Counted from the first letter of the stretch, positions 44,091 to 55,807 are shown. The stretch is DNA of 64,000 nt from Geomonas paludis (GCF_014193585.1 NZ_BLXY01000015.1:1-64000), one strand, 5' to 3'. Translations and numbers: made by a program. Notes: generated by a model from the letters alone, not told the origin.

Positions 44091-45791
44091 TTAGCTGGCA
44101 AGCACCATCTCGGTCAGCGAAGCGCCGGCCGGGACCATCGGCAGCACCTTCTCCTCGCGTGCGACCTTGAACTCCATCAGTACGGGGCCGTCGGTGGCGA
44201 ACCCTTTCTTGATGACCTCGTCGACCTCTTCCACCTTGGTGGCCTGCAGGCCGGTGGCGCCGAAGGCCTCGGCGAGCTTGATGAAGTCGATGGGAAGTTC
44301 CATGCAGGTCGAGGAGTAGCGCTTGTCGAAGAAGAGCTCCTGCCACTGGCGTACCATGCCCAGGAAGTTGTTGTTGAGAATGACGATCTTTACGTTGAGA
44401 CGGTTCTGCACGATGGTGGCGAGTTCCTGCATGTTCATCTGGAAACCGCCGTCGCCGCAGACCACCATGACCTGGCGCTCGGGGAAGCCCGCCTGCGCCC
44501 CCATGGCAGCAGGGAGGCCGAAGCCCATGGTGCCCAGGCCGCCGGAGGAGAGCAGCGTCCTCGGTGCGGTGAAGCCGAAGAACTGCGCGGTCCACATCTG
44601 GTGCTGGCCGACGTCGGTGGCCACGATGGCGTCCGGGTCGGACAGGGCGCGCAGCCTCTGGATCACGTACTGCGGCTTGATCACGGAAGCGGACTGCTTG
44701 TAGGTCATCGGGTGTTTCTTCTTCCACTCGTCGATCTCGGCGATCCAGGGGGCTAGTGCCGCCTGGCAGGCCTTCGCATCCGGGCCGATTTCGTCGGCCA
44801 CCTTGAGCATCTTGACGAGGACGTCGCGCACGTCGCCGACGATGGGGAGGTCAACGCGGACGTTCTTCTTGATCGAGGTGGGGTCGACGTCGACGTGGAC
44901 GATCTTCGCGTGCGGCGCAAACGAAGCGATCTTGCCGGTGACACGGTCATCGAACCGGGCGCCGATGGCGATCAGGACGTCGCAGTGGGACACCGCCATG
45001 TTGGCGTAGTAGGTGCCGTGCATGCCCAGAAGCCCGAGGGCATTGGGATCGTTCTCCGGGTAGGCGCCCAGGCCCATCAGCGTCGTGGTGACCGGGATGC
45101 CCAGGCGTTTGGCCACCGCGACCAGCTCCGCCGCAGCGTTGGCGAGGATGACGCCGCCGCCGACGTAGATCACCGGCTTCTTGGCCTGCATGATCATGCC
45201 GACCGCCTTCTCGATCTGCTTGGGGTGGCCTTCCACGGTCGGCTTGTAGCCGCGGATCTCGACGCTCTCGGGGTAGTGGAACTCGGTCTGGGCGATCTGG
45301 ACGTCCTTGGGGAGATCGACCACGACCGGGCCGGGACGGCCGGTGCGGGCGATGTAGAACGCCTTCTTCATGATGGTGGCGAGGTCTTTGACGTCTTTGA
45401 CCAGGAAGTTGTGCTTGGTGCAGGGACGGGTGATGCCGATGATGTCGGCTTCCTGGAAGGCGTCGTTGCCGATGAGGGCCGTGGGGACCTGCCCGGTGAT
45501 GATCACCATCGGGATGGAGTCCATGTAGGCGGTGGCGATGCCGGTGATGGTGTTGGTGGCGCCGGGCCCCGAGGTGGCGATGGCGACACCGACCTTGCCG
45601 GTGGCGCGGGCGTAGCCGTCGGCGGCGTGGACGCCGGCCTGCTCGTGCCTGGGCAGGATGTGCCTGATCTCCTTGAACGAGAAAAGCTCGTCGTAGAGGT
45701 TGATGACGGTCCCGCCGGGATAACCGAAGATCGTGTCGACCCCCTCCCGTTTGAGACACTCCAGCAGGATGCGTGCTCCGTTCAGCTTCAT
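44091..45791 (-). CDS. ilvB: Acetolactate synthase large (catalytic) subunit
   Basis: ThDP- and FAD-dependent enzyme of 566 residues that makes acetolactate and acetohydroxybutyrate. Features in order: catalytic Glu region GYPGGTVINLYDEL near 20-33, HEQAGVHAADGYARATG near 49, FAD-binding central domain (about 190-330), and the ThDP motif GDGGFQMNMQELATIVQNRL near 446 with NNNFLGMVRQWQELFF. All signatures of the anabolic, herbicide-sensitive class are present. It is separated from ilvD by 155 bases that hold hairpins (for example GCGGCAG/CTGCCGC at 45809-45826) but no T-box. Confidence 0.97.
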   Translation of the reverse strand: MKLNGARILLECLKREGVDTIFGYPGGTVINLYDELFSFKEIRHILPRHEQAGVHAADGYARATGKVGVAIATSGPGATNTITGIATAYMDSIPMVIITGQVPTALIGNDAFQEADIIGITRPCTKHNFLVKDVKDLATIMKKAFYIARTGRPGPVVVDLPKDVQIAQTEFHYPESVEIRGYKPTVEGHPKQIEKAVGMIMQAKKPVIYVGGGVILANAAAELVAVAKRLGIPVTTTLMGLGAYPENDPNALGLLGMHGTYYANMAVSHCDVLIAIGARFDDRVTGKIASFAPHAKIVHVDVDPTSIKKNVRVDLPIVGDVRDVLVKMLKVADEIGPDAKACQAALAPWIAEIDEWKKKHPMTYKQSASVIKPQYVIQRLRALSDPDAIVATDVGQHQMWTAQFFGFTAPRTLLSSGGLGTMGFGLPAAMGAQAGFPERQVMVVCGDGGFQMNMQELATIVQNRLNVKIVILNNNFLGMVRQWQELFFDKRYSSTCMELPIDFIKLAEAFGATGLQATKVEEVDEVIKKGFATDGPVLMEFKVAREEKVLPMVPAGASLTEMVLAS

Positions 45792-45808
45792 GTAGTACCC
45801 CCATGCCG

Positions 45809-45826
45809 CGGCAGAAACCTGCCGCT
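45809..45826 (-). other. Stable hairpin just upstream of ilvB
   Basis: GCGGCAG / CTGCCGC with a four-base loop ending 18 bases before the ilvB ATG. A second hairpin (GCGCTT..AAGCGC within GATCC/GGATC) lies at about 45835-45861. They may protect or tune the ilvB part of the transcript. Confidence 0.5.
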
Positions 45827-45946
45827 ATTGATCGATCCCGCGCTTGGTAAGCGCCGGATCACTAGTAATGAAGACTTCCCCTGAGGCCGACCCTCCCCGG
45901 TGAAAGGAGGGCCTCCCTCTGCCCCTTGGTAAAGGGGGTCGGGGTT

Positions 45947-47608
45947 TTATTCAGCGGTGGTAATGGCGCCGGTGTGGGCGGAAGTGACCACCTTAGCATA
46001 GCGGGCGAGCCAACCCTTCTTGATCTTCGGCTCGGGCGCGACCCAGCGGGCGCGCCGGCTGGCCAGTTCCTCGTCGCTGACGAGCAGCTTCAGGGAACGG
46101 GACGGAATGTCGAGTTCGATCTTATCGCCATCCTCGACGAGGGCGATGGGACCGCCCACGGCGGCCTCGGGCGAGATGTGGCCGATGCAGGGGCCGCGGG
46201 TGCCGCCGGAGAAGCGCCCGTCGGTGATGAGGGCGACCGAGTCGCCCAGGCCAAGCCCCATGATGGCCGCGGTCGGCGCCAGCATCTCCCTCATGCCCGG
46301 GCCACCCTTGGGACCTTCGTAGCGGATCACCACCATGTCGCCGCTCTTGATCTGGCCGTTCATGATGGCGGCCATCGCGATGTCCTCGGAGTCGAAGCAG
46401 CGCGCGGTGCCGGTGAACTGCATCATCTTCTCGCCCACGCCGGACTGCTTGACGACGGCGCCCTGGGGAGCGATGTTGCCGAAGAGGACGGCGATGCCCC
46501 CTTCCTTCTTGACCGGCGCGTCCACCGGGCGGATGACGTCCTCGTCCACCCCTTTCAGGCTGGCCACGATCTCCTTGGTGGAAAGCCCCATCAGGGTCGG
46601 GCAGTCGTGGATCTTGCCTCCCAGTTGCTTCATGACGCCGGCCACGCCGCCGGCGGCGTCCAAGTCCTCCATGAAGTGCTCGCCCGCGGGGTTCATCGAG
46701 GCGATCTGCGGAGTCGTCTTGGAGAGGATGTCGAAGGTGTTCAGCGGCAGCTCCACGCCCGCCTCGTGGGCGATGGCGAGGAGGTGCAGCACGGTATTGG
46801 AGGAGCCCCCCAGCGCCAGGTCGACGCGGATGGCGTTTTCGAACGCCTCGCGGGTCATGATGGAGCGCGGGGTGACGTTCTCACGCACCAGGTCCACGAT
46901 GCGCTCGCCGGAGGCGAAGGCGATGCGGCGCTTGAGCGCGGAGACGGCGAGTGCTGTGCCGCAGCGCGGCAGGCTCATGCCCATGGTCTCGGTGAGGATG
47001 GCCATGGTGTTGGCGGTGAAGAGCCCCTGGCAGGAGCCCATGCCCGGGCAGGCGTTCTCCTCGCAGCGAGCCAACTCCGCGTCGTCGATGACGCCGGCCT
47101 TGTAGCGGGCCATGGCCTCGAAAGTGTCGGTGACGAAGGAGTACTTGCGGCCGGCGTCGCCGCGGCCGCTCATCATGGGGCCTGCGGTGACCACGATGCA
47201 GGGGATGTCCAGGCGTGCCGCCGCCATGAGCATGCCCGGGGTGATCTTGTCGCAGTTGGTCAAGAGCACCAGGCCGTCCAGGCGATGCGCCTCGGCCACG
47301 GACTCGACCATGTCCGCGATCAGTTCGCGGGTGGGGAGGGAGTAGTGCATCCCCTTGTGCCCCATGGAGATGCCGTCGCAGACGCCGGGGATGCCGAAGA
47401 AGAAGGAGTAGCCGCCGCCGGTGTGGACCCCTTTCTCGATGAAACGCTCGAGGTCACGCATCCCGACGTGGCCGGGGATGAGATCGGTGAAGCTGGTGGC
47501 GATGCCGATGAAGGGTTTCCCCATCTCGCTTTGCGGCAGGCCGGTTCCTTTCAAAAGGGCGCGGTGCGGGGTGCGCTCCAGCCCTTGTGTGATCATGTCG
47601 CTACGCAT
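45947..47608 (-). CDS. ilvD: Dihydroxy-acid dehydratase
   Basis: Fe-S enzyme of 553 residues that converts dihydroxyisovalerate and dihydroxymethylvalerate to the keto acids. Cluster cysteines lie in [13 protein letters not shown] (about 118) and [16 protein letters not shown] (about 190), with [20 protein letters not shown] near 468. It lies first of ilvD-ilvB-ilvN, behind a TTGACA promoter. The ATG is preceded by AGGGAGA. Confidence 0.97.
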   Translation of the reverse strand: MRSDMITQGLERTPHRALLKGTGLPQSEMGKPFIGIATSFTDLIPGHVGMRDLERFIEKGVHTGGGYSFFFGIPGVCDGISMGHKGMHYSLPTRELIADMVESVAEAHRLDGLVLLTNCDKITPGMLMAAARLDIPCIVVTAGPMMSGRGDAGRKYSFVTDTFEAMARYKAGVIDDAELARCEENACPGMGSCQGLFTANTMAILTETMGMSLPRCGTALAVSALKRRIAFASGERIVDLVRENVTPRSIMTREAFENAIRVDLALGGSSNTVLHLLAIAHEAGVELPLNTFDILSKTTPQIASMNPAGEHFMEDLDAAGGVAGVMKQLGGKIHDCPTLMGLSTKEIVASLKGVDEDVIRPVDAPVKKEGGIAVLFGNIAPQGAVVKQSGVGEKMMQFTGTARCFDSEDIAMAAIMNGQIKSGDMVVIRYEGPKGGPGMREMLAPTAAIMGLGLGDSVALITDGRFSGGTRGPCIGHISPEAAVGGPIALVEDGDKIELDIPSRSLKLLVSDEELASRRARWVAPEPKIKKGWLARYAKVVTSAHTGAITTAE

Positions 47609-47718
47609 GCAGTTCTCCCTGCGCCGGCGCTAACCTTGTTCAGGATCGCCAAACCGGCTGTTGGTCTTACCAAAAGCTTAGTAGTTGAGAGCAGTTACCG
47701 GAAACGGTAGGAAGGGAC

Positions 47719-47747
47719 ACGATAATACATTAAAACCAAGGTGTCAA
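47719..47747 (-). promoter_or_regulatory. Promoter of ilvDBN
   Basis: TTGACA (47742-47747), 17-base spacer, TATCGT (47719-47724) on the minus strand; leader of about 105 bases without an obvious T-box or leader peptide. Confidence 0.6.
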
Positions 47748-47762
47748 CTGGCTAAAACGGCG

Positions 47763-48455
47763 TTAAACAGACTCGCGCTTTCTCTTGGCGATCTCGGCCT
47801 CGGACGCGCGCAGGTAGGTGGGGTTCAACTGGGCCAGCGGAGTGAACTTCCCCTCACGGGCTGCTTCGCGTGCGATGACGGCACCGGCGCAGGCGCGCGG
47901 CAGGTTGGCGTGCCAGGGAGGGAAGATGGCGAGCGCCCCGAGGGATTCCTGGATCACTTCGCGGTAGCGGACGGCGCCGTCGCCGACGAAGATGGTGGGA
48001 TGCTTCACCAGGGCAAGGAAGTCCTGCGGGGAGAGCACCGTATCGGGAACGACGGCATCGGGAAGGGCGCCGCAGCGGTAGAGTGCGCCGTACACCTCAC
48101 CCTTCCGGGCGTCGAACAGGGGGGCCACCTGCTCCGAGCTGTAGGGGAGGTTCATCGCCAGCATGGCCAGGGAGGAAAAACCCACCACGGGTTTGCCGGT
48201 GGCGAGTGCGAGCCCCTTGACGGTGGCGATGCCGACCCGCACCCCGGTAAAGGAACCGGGTCCCAGGGAAACGGCGAAGCAGTCGAGGCCGTCGGGGGTG
48301 AGCCGGGCCGCCTGGAGGAGGCTCGAGATGGAGTCCATGAGGCGCCCGGAGTTGCTGCGGTCTTCGCCAAGCAGGCACTCGCCCAAGAGCGTCGCGTCGT
48401 CGCTCAGGGAGACCGAGGAGCAGTTGCTGGAGGTGTCGACGGTGAGTATCTTCAC
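47763..48455 (-). CDS. tsaB: tRNA threonylcarbamoyladenosine synthesis protein TsaB
   Basis: A 230-residue ASKHA-fold protein that bridges TsaD and TsaE in making the t6A modification of ANN-decoding tRNAs. It opens MKILTVDTSSNCSSVSL and has SLGPGSFTGVRVGIATVKGLA near 64, both diagnostic. It lacks the metal-binding histidines of TsaD, as expected. It lies five bases after rseP, last in the pyrH-frr-uppS-cdsA-dxr-rseP-tsaB series. Confidence 0.95.
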   Translation of the reverse strand: MKILTVDTSSNCSSVSLSDDATLLGECLLGEDRSNSGRLMDSISSLLQAARLTPDGLDCFAVSLGPGSFTGVRVGIATVKGLALATGKPVVGFSSLAMLAMNLPYSSEQVAPLFDARKGEVYGALYRCGALPDAVVPDTVLSPQDFLALVKHPTIFVGDGAVRYREVIQESLGALAIFPPWHANLPRACAGAVIAREAAREGKFTPLAQLNPTYLRASEAEIAKRKRESV

Positions 48456-48460
48456 GAGGT

Positions 48461-49528
48461 TTACGCCTTGCTCGCGATCATGCGCGCGATGTCGTTGTAG
48501 AAGGCCAGCATCATCAGGCTGATCAGGAGCACCAGCCCCACCTGCTGCGCGATCTCGCGGGTCCTCTTGGAAAGCGGCTTTCCGGTCACGAGTTCGATGA
48601 AGAAGAAGGCCAGGTGCCCGCCGTCCAGGATCGGTACCGGCAGGAGGTTCAGAACGCCCAGGTTCACCGACAACAGCGCCACGAAGGCGAGGAAGCTCAC
48701 CCCTCCCGCCGCGGCCTGCTCACCGGCCATCTTGACGATCATGATCGGGCCGCCGATGTTGTCCAGCGGGATGGCCCGCTCCACCAGGCGCACTAAAGAG
48801 AGCACGGTCAGTTCGATCACGTTCCAGCATTGGGCGCTCCCCTTGACGATCGCCTCGCCCGGGGGGAAGTGGTCGGTGACGGTCTCGCCTGCGGCGACCA
48901 CGCCGATCACCGGCCGGGTCACCTTTTCGCCAAGGAGGTTCTTGCTGGTGGTCGTTTCCGGCACCATGGTGAACTTCAGGAGCGAACTGCCGCGCTGCAC
49001 CTCGAGCTGCACCGGCACCGCCTTGCCGTCGAAGATGATCTTGGCGAACTCGTCCCACCGGGTCACCGGGCGGCCGTTCACGCTTTTGATGGCATCGCCG
49101 GTCTTGATGCCGGCCCGCGCCGCCGGCTTGTCCGGGAGCACCTCGCCAACCTTGGTGGTGACGGCGGGAACCCCCAGGAACATGTAGATGACGATGAAGA
49201 TGACGTAGGCGAAGAGAAGGTTGAAGACCGGTCCGGCCGCCACGATGCAAATGCGCTGCAGCACCGGCTTGTCGGCGAAGGAGCGTTTGCGGTCCTCTTC
49301 GGAGAGTTCGACCTCCTCACCCTCCCCCACCATCTTCACGTAGCCGCCCAGGGGGAGCGCCGAGAGCAGGTACTCGGTCTCGCCGACCTGCTTGCTGATC
49401 ACCTTGGGGCCGAACCCCAGGGAGAACTTCTCGACCCCGACCTTGAAGGCCTTGGCGAACAGGAAGTGACCCAACTCATGTATGAAGATCAGCGCGCCGA
49501 GAGCGATGATGGCCCAGAATATGCTCAT
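48461..49528 (-). CDS. rseP: Site-2 zinc metalloprotease RseP
   Basis: Inner-membrane intramembrane protease of 355 residues that cuts anti-sigma factors and signal-peptide remnants. The active site HELGHFLFAKAF lies at about 18-22 in the first helix; the second metal motif is NLLPVPILDGGHL near 300. One PDZ domain (about 115-205) is present rather than the two of E. coli RseP, usual for this length. It lies 80 bases after dxr. Confidence 0.96.
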   Translation of the reverse strand: MSIFWAIIALGALIFIHELGHFLFAKAFKVGVEKFSLGFGPKVISKQVGETEYLLSALPLGGYVKMVGEGEEVELSEEDRKRSFADKPVLQRICIVAAGPVFNLLFAYVIFIVIYMFLGVPAVTTKVGEVLPDKPAARAGIKTGDAIKSVNGRPVTRWDEFAKIIFDGKAVPVQLEVQRGSSLLKFTMVPETTTSKNLLGEKVTRPVIGVVAAGETVTDHFPPGEAIVKGSAQCWNVIELTVLSLVRLVERAIPLDNIGGPIMIVKMAGEQAAAGGVSFLAFVALLSVNLGVLNLLPVPILDGGHLAFFFIELVTGKPLSKRTREIAQQVGLVLLISLMMLAFYNDIARMIASKA

Positions 49529-49608
49529 GTGGTCCCTCTGTCGGTATGGCCGGGTAGACCCCGGCGCCTCGGCCCAGCGGCATAAGGCGACGGACGAGGC
49601 GGTAAAGG

Positions 49609-50766
49609 TTAATTGGTGCAGCCGAGAACTTCTTTAGCGGTCCTTCTTCCCCAGCGGTCGGCTTCCAGCACCTCCTCGATGGAGCGCAGGGAGCGGGGGG
49701 GGTGCAGGTCCATCACCTTGGCGATGGTCTCCGGGATGGCCATGAAGCCGATCCTGCCGGACAAAAAGCTCTCGACGGCGATCTCGTTGGCCGCGTTCAT
49801 CACGGCCGGCATGCTCTCCCCGGCCTGCACCGCGTCGTAGGCGAGCTTCAGCGCCGGGAAACGGTCGGTGTCGGGCTTCAAGAAGGTGAGCCCCGACAGC
49901 GCCGTGAGGTCGAGCGGCTTCACCCCCGAGGCGACGCGCCCGGGATAGGTGAGCGCGTAGGCGATGGGTCCCTTCATGTCGGGCACACCAAGTTGCGCCA
50001 TGACGCTGCCGTCGATGTACTCGACCATGGAGTGCACGATGCTCTGGGGATGGATGTTGACCGCGATCCGATCCACCGGGATGTCGAAGAGCCAGCGTGC
50101 CTCGATCACCTCCAGACCCTTGTTCATCATGCTGGCGGAGTCCACGGTGATCTTCTTACCCATGCTCCAGTTGGGGTGGTTCAGCGCGTCGGCCACGGTG
50201 GCGCTGGCGAGCTTCTCCTTGCCCCAGTGTAGAAAGGGGCCGCCCGAGGCGGTGAGGATAACCCGGGCGATGTCCTCGGTGCGGTGGCCAGCCATGGACT
50301 GGAACACGGCACAGTGTTCGCTGTCCACCGGGTACAGGCACACGTTCTTTTCGCGCACCATCTTCATGATCAGGTGCCCGGCGGTGACCAGGGTCTCCTT
50401 GTTGGCCAGCGCCACGTCCTTGCCGGCCATGATGGCCGCCGCGGTCGGCACGAGCCCTGCGGCGCCGACGATGGCCGCTACCACCATGGTGGTGTCGGAA
50501 GCGGTGGCCGCCGCGATCAACCCTTCCACGCCGTGCATGATCTGGGGTTTTTTCCCGCTCAGGGAGCGGCTAAGCGCCTTGGCCTTGTCGGCCGTAAGCA
50601 CCGAGACGAGGTCGGGCTGGAAGGTTTCGATCTGCTGCTTCAGAAGTTCCAGGTTTGCCCCCGCGGTGAGCGCCACCACGCGGAACTTGTCCGGGTGTGC
50701 GGCGACTACCTCGAGGGTGCTTACCCCGATCGATCCTGTCGAGCCCAAAATGGTAAGGTTTTTCAT
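49609..50766 (-). CDS. dxr: 1-deoxy-D-xylulose-5-phosphate reductoisomerase
   Basis: Second step of the MEP isoprenoid route: NADPH-dependent rearrangement of DXP. The 385-residue product begins [21 protein letters not shown] (NADPH loop) at ATG 50766, which has GAGGG just before it; the extension to 50799 has no ribosome-binding site. Substrate and metal residues lie in [22 protein letters not shown] and [17 protein letters not shown]. It feeds UppS, encoded two genes upstream. Confidence 0.97.
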   Translation of the reverse strand: MKNLTILGSTGSIGVSTLEVVAAHPDKFRVVALTAGANLELLKQQIETFQPDLVSVLTADKAKALSRSLSGKKPQIMHGVEGLIAAATASDTTMVVAAIVGAAGLVPTAAAIMAGKDVALANKETLVTAGHLIMKMVREKNVCLYPVDSEHCAVFQSMAGHRTEDIARVILTASGGPFLHWGKEKLASATVADALNHPNWSMGKKITVDSASMMNKGLEVIEARWLFDIPVDRIAVNIHPQSIVHSMVEYIDGSVMAQLGVPDMKGPIAYALTYPGRVASGVKPLDLTALSGLTFLKPDTDRFPALKLAYDAVQAGESMPAVMNAANEIAVESFLSGRIGFMAIPETIAKVMDLHPPRSLRSIEEVLEADRWGRRTAKEVLGCTN

Positions 50767-50878
50767 TTTCCCTCGCAGATGTCTCAAGTCAAGTGGCACA
50801 GCAGGCTAACTAGCGGATTTTTTTGTCGACTTCGCGGGCTTATCGCGCCGGTGTCATCGCCAGGCGCTGCGCTCGCAC

Positions 50879-51667
50879 TTAAAACAGGAAAAAGGCGTAG
50901 TAGTAAGCTGCCGGAGCCGCGAACAAAATTGAATCGAGCCGGTCCAGGACCCCGCCGTGGCCGGGGATGATGGAGCCGGAATCTTTTACGCCGCAACTGC
51001 GCTTGATGAGCGACTCGAACAGGTCGCCCAACTGGCCCAGCACACCCAAAAGGAGCGCCGCGGCGCAGCAGTCGCCGATGGAGAGCTCCGGGAAGAAGGT
51101 GAACTTGGCGATGACTGCGCCGATGACGCTGCCGGAGAGGCCACCCAGCGCCCCCTCGACACTCTTCTTGGGGCTCACCGCCTGGTAAAGGCGGTGCTTG
51201 CCCAGCGTCGAGCCGACGTAGTAGGCGGCGCTGTCGCCGGCCATGACGATCACCATGATCAGGAACAGCCAGGAGACCCCGTTGGGGAGCGCCCTGACCA
51301 GCACCAGGTGCGCCAGCAAAAGCGGCACGTAGAGAAAGCCCATCAGCACCAGCGCGACGTCGGGGGCGGCCTGCTTGATGTCCTTGAGCCGGAACAGGGC
51401 GACCAGGGTGAAGGCGAGCACCAGGGCGGTCAGGGTGAACAGCGGCAGCACCGGCGAGGCGGAGAAGACCGCGAAGACGGCGCAGGCCCCGGCGACGGCG
51501 GCCGCCCTTCCTTCGCCTCGGCGCTGCGGCAGCGCCATGCGGTAGAACTCGTCCAGCCCCAGGAGGGCGAGCAGGGACACCAGCAGGGAGAACTGGAATA
51601 CCGACGCCTTCAGGATGAAAACAATCACGAGGGGCAGCAGGACCGCTGCGGTGGCTAGTCGTTTGAT
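50879..51667 (-). CDS. cdsA: Phosphatidate cytidylyltransferase, with apparent ATC start
   Basis: Makes CDP-diacylglycerol, the precursor used by PssA. The family signature is SPKKSVEGALGGL with the later DSGSIIPGHGGVLDRLDS (about residues 162-248), between six to seven membrane helices. The first canonical in-frame start is GTG 51628, but it lacks a ribosome-binding site and truncates the first helix. Thirteen codons upstream an ATC at 51665-51667 stands exactly six bases after AAGGAG and restores a typical N-terminus (KRLATAAVLLPLVIVF). I therefore place the start at ATC, 262 residues; this is an inference. It lies 34 bases after uppS. Confidence 0.85.
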   Translation of the reverse strand: MKRLATAAVLLPLVIVFILKASVFQFSLLVSLLALLGLDEFYRMALPQRRGEGRAAAVAGACAVFAVFSASPVLPLFTLTALVLAFTLVALFRLKDIKQAAPDVALVLMGFLYVPLLLAHLVLVRALPNGVSWLFLIMVIVMAGDSAAYYVGSTLGKHRLYQAVSPKKSVEGALGGLSGSVIGAVIAKFTFFPELSIGDCCAAALLLGVLGQLGDLFESLIKRSCGVKDSGSIIPGHGGVLDRLDSILFAAPAAYYYAFFLF

Positions 51668-51701
51668 GGCGGACTCCTTCGGGACAAGCCCCGGAAATGG
51701 A

Positions 51702-52448
<747 letters not shown>

Positions 52449-52467
52449 GAGCATCCTGAAAACAAAA

Positions 52468-52490
52468 AATCCCCTTTGGATCGGGGGTTT
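52468..52490 (-). terminator. Terminator-like hairpin before uppS
   Basis: ACCCCC-GATCCAAA-GGGG stem followed by ATTTTTTG on the minus strand. It precedes the uppS start by about 20 bases and may attenuate transcription from frr into uppS. Confidence 0.55.
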
Positions 52491-52530
52491 CACTTGAGGG
52501 AGTGGTGGCGGACGGACGAAAGACGCTCAA

Positions 52531-52550
52531 GGGGGAGCGCAAGCTCCCCC
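52531..52550 (-). terminator. Hairpin just past frr
   Basis: Perfect 8-bp stem GGGGGAGC / GCTCCCCC with a 4-base loop. Outer GACGGAC/GTCCGTC segments at 52511-52517 and 52562-52568 could extend it. The tract after it is only TTGAGCGTCTTT, so termination would be partial. Confidence 0.5.
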
Positions 52551-52566
52551 CCGATCTGTCGGTCCG

Positions 52567-53124
52567 TCAGACCTCCATTACCTCTTTTTCCTTGTGGGCC
52601 AGCACCTCGTCGCACTTGGCGACGTACTTGTTGGTGGAGTCCTGGACGTCCTTCTCGGCGCGCTTCAGTTCGTCCTCGGAGATCTGCTTGTCCTTCTCGA
52701 GCTTCTTCAGCTTGTCGATGGCGTCGCGGCGGATGTTCCTGAGGGCCACCTTGGCCTCCTCGGCGTCACGCTTCAGCTGCTTGACGATGTCCTTGCGGCG
52801 CTCCTCGGTGAGCGGCGGGAGGACCAGGCGAATCACCTTGCCGTCGTTGGCCGGCGTGAGTCCGAGGTTGGAGTTCATGATCGCCTTCTCGATGGGGGCG
52901 ATCATCTTGTTGTCCCAGGGAGAGATAGTGATGGTGCGCGCCTCGGGAACGGCAAGGGAAGCCACCTGGTTCAGCGGCGACGGCGTCCCGTAGGAATCGA
53001 CCTTGATCTCGTCCAGGAGCGCGGTGCTGGCGCGACCGGTACGGACCTTCTGGTAGTCCTTCCTAAGGGAGTCTATGGTCTTGTCCATGTGGACGTTCAT
53101 ATCGGCGATGACATCCTTGATCAT
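52567..53124 (-). CDS. frr: Ribosome recycling factor
   Basis: A 185-residue protein that splits post-termination ribosomes with EF-G. It starts at ATG 53124, seven bases after AAGGAG, as MIKDVIADMNVHMDKTID. RTGRASTALLDEIKVDSYG and LPPLTEERRKDIVKQLKRDAE are the family hallmarks. The length is the family norm. It lies two bases after pyrH. Confidence 0.98.
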   Translation of the reverse strand: MIKDVIADMNVHMDKTIDSLRKDYQKVRTGRASTALLDEIKVDSYGTPSPLNQVASLAVPEARTITISPWDNKMIAPIEKAIMNSNLGLTPANDGKVIRLVLPPLTEERRKDIVKQLKRDAEEAKVALRNIRRDAIDKLKKLEKDKQISEDELKRAEKDVQDSTNKYVAKCDEVLAHKEKEVMEV

Positions 53125-53126
53125 GT

Positions 53127-54014
<888 letters not shown>

Positions 54015-54025
54015 TTTGGAACGTG

Positions 54026-54676
54026 TTACACGCCGGCCGCCGCGGCGACCTCTGCCGCGAAATCGCTCTCCTTCTTGGCGAGCCCTTCGCCCAGCACGAA
54101 CTTGGCGAAACGACGGATGGTCATGTTCTCGCCGATGGAAGCGATGGTCTCGTTGAGGACGGTCTGGATGGTCTTGTCCGGGTCCTTCACGTAAGCCTGC
54201 TCGAGGAGGCAGATGTCGCCGAAGAACTTGTTGATCTGGCCGTCGAGGATCTTCTCGATGATGGCCGCCGGCTTGCCGCTCTCCTTGGCCTTCTCGCGGT
54301 AGATGGCCTTCTCGCGCTCGATGAGCTCTTCAGGCACTTCCTCGCGGCGGACGTACAGCGGGGATGCTGCGGCGATGTGCATCGCGATGTCCTTCACGAA
54401 AGCCTGGAAGTTCTCGTTCTTGGCAACGAAGTCGGTCTCGCAGTTGACTTCGACCAGTACGCCGATCTTGCCGCCGGCGTGGATGTAGGAGCCGACCAGG
54501 CCCTCGGTGGCGGCGCGGCCAGCCTTCTTGGAGGCGGCAGCCAGACCCTTGGTACGCAGGTAGTCGATCGCCTTCTCGTGATCGCCGTTGGTTTCGGTCA
54601 GGGCCTTCTTGCAGTCCATGAGGCCGGCGCCGGTTACTTTCCTGAGTTCGTTTACCTGTGCAGCTGTAATGCTCAC
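54026..54676 (-). CDS. tsf: Translation elongation factor Ts
   Basis: Nucleotide-exchange factor for EF-Tu. Starts at GTG 54676 ([17 protein letters not shown] after Met) because GGAGGA stands four bases before; the ATG six codons upstream (54694) lies before that site. The 216-residue product has LMDCKKAL and the [10 protein letters not shown] motif. It is the short type, about 65 residues shorter than in E. coli, as in many non-enteric bacteria. It is 92 bases from rpsB, with a GC hairpin in the gap. Confidence 0.97.
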   Translation of the reverse strand: MSITAAQVNELRKVTGAGLMDCKKALTETNGDHEKAIDYLRTKGLAAASKKAGRAATEGLVGSYIHAGGKIGVLVEVNCETDFVAKNENFQAFVKDIAMHIAAASPLYVRREEVPEELIEREKAIYREKAKESGKPAAIIEKILDGQINKFFGDICLLEQAYVKDPDKTIQTVLNETIASIGENMTIRRFAKFVLGEGLAKKESDFAAEVAAAAGV

Positions 54677-54768
54677 GTTATCCTCCACAGTCACCCGCGC
54701 CTTGGCGGCGCGGGTTTCTTAGTCATTGTGTTATCGAAAGGTGGTGCGGTTGCCGCGGATGGGGAGGC

Positions 54769-55536
54769 TTAGGCCTCTGCGGTAACCTCTTCAGCGACTT
54801 CCTCGCCCTCGGTGGAGAACTCTTCCTCGGCGCCAGTCTGGAGACGGGCGTTGCGAGCCTGAGCACCCTCGAGGACTGCGTCAGCCATCTTGCTGGTCAG
54901 CAGGCGGATGGCGCGAATGGCGTCGTCGTTGCCCGGGATGACGTAGTTGATGTCGTCCGGATCGCAGTTGGTGTCGACGATGGCGACGACCGGGATGCCG
55001 AGCTTTTTGGCTTCGCTGACAGCGATTTCTTCGTTCTTCGGGTCAACCACGAACAGCACGCCCGGGACCTTGCCCATACCCTTGATGCCGCCCAGGGTCT
55101 TCTCGAGCTTCTCGCGCTCTTTGGCGAGCTTGAGCTGCTCTTTCTTGGTGTAAGCCTCGATGGTGCCGTCAGCGATCATGGCGTCGAGACGCTTGAGACG
55201 GTCGATGCTCTGCTTTACGGTGGCGAAGTTGGTGAGCATGCCGCCCAGCCAACGGTCGTTGACGTAGAACTGCCCGCAACGCTGTGCCTCTTCAGCCACG
55301 GAATCCTGGGCCTGCTTCTTGGTGCCGACAAAGAGGATGGTCTCGCCAGCCTGGGCCGCGTCGGTGACGAAGCTGTAGGCGTTTTTGAAGAGCCTTACGG
55401 TCTTCTGCAGGTCGATGATGTAGATCCCGTTACGAGCGCCGAAGATGTACGGCTTCATTTTCGGGTTCCATCTCTTGGTCTGGTGTCCGAAGTGGACGCC
55501 GGCTTCCAGCAGTTCTTTCATGGTGATGTTCGACAT
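54769..55536 (-). CDS. rpsB: 30S ribosomal protein S2
   Basis: A 255-residue small-subunit protein starting at ATG 55536 after [26 protein letters not shown] and the C-terminal signature [12 protein letters not shown] are diagnostic. The C-terminal tail from about 232 is acidic and Glu/Ala-rich. It leads rpsB-tsf behind a strong promoter (55645-55673). Confidence 0.98.
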   Translation of the reverse strand: MSNITMKELLEAGVHFGHQTKRWNPKMKPYIFGARNGIYIIDLQKTVRLFKNAYSFVTDAAQAGETILFVGTKKQAQDSVAEEAQRCGQFYVNDRWLGGMLTNFATVKQSIDRLKRLDAMIADGTIEAYTKKEQLKLAKEREKLEKTLGGIKGMGKVPGVLFVVDPKNEEIAVSEAKKLGIPVVAIVDTNCDPDDINYVIPGNDDAIRAIRLLTSKMADAVLEGAQARNARLQTGAEEEFSTEGEEVAEEVTAEA

Positions 55537-55644
55537 TTTTGCTTCTCCTTTTGGTTTTCCCTCCGCCACCCATCGATGCCGGAACCCGCATTGCGGGCAC
55601 CACCGGCATAGCTGCAGCGGCGTGCGAATTTTAAACAGCAAACT

Positions 55645-55673
55645 TATATAGCACAGGGGAGAAACGAAGGCAA
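55645..55673 (-). promoter_or_regulatory. Promoter of rpsB-tsf
   Basis: TTGCCT (55668-55673), 17-base spacer, TATATA (55645-55650). The leader is about 100 bases and contains a hairpin (GCCGGTGGTGCCCGC ... GCGGGTTCCGGC type), a possible autoregulatory S2 site. Confidence 0.7.
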
Positions 55674-55688
55674 GGCGAAAACCACCTC

Positions 55689-55704
55689 ACGCAAAGCCGC
55701 AAAG
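55689..55704. repeat. Third copy of ACGCAAAGCCGCAAAG
   Basis: An exact copy of the 16-mer found at 123-138 and inverted at 187-202; intergenic, between rpsB and ilvY. Confidence 0.8.
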
Positions 55705-55807
55705 ACTCACAGCAAATCACTCTAACAGGGATACAAGCTGATAAAAGGGATACTGCAAAGCAAGCCTTCAGACTGTTGCCTTCCCATTCTTCCCGTTCCC
55801 TTCCAGC

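Noticed and set aside
45792..45946. A second T-box or leader peptide before ilvB
   Set aside because: Hairpins occur, but no AGGGTGGTACC-type T-box, specifier or run of Leu/Val/Ile codons.
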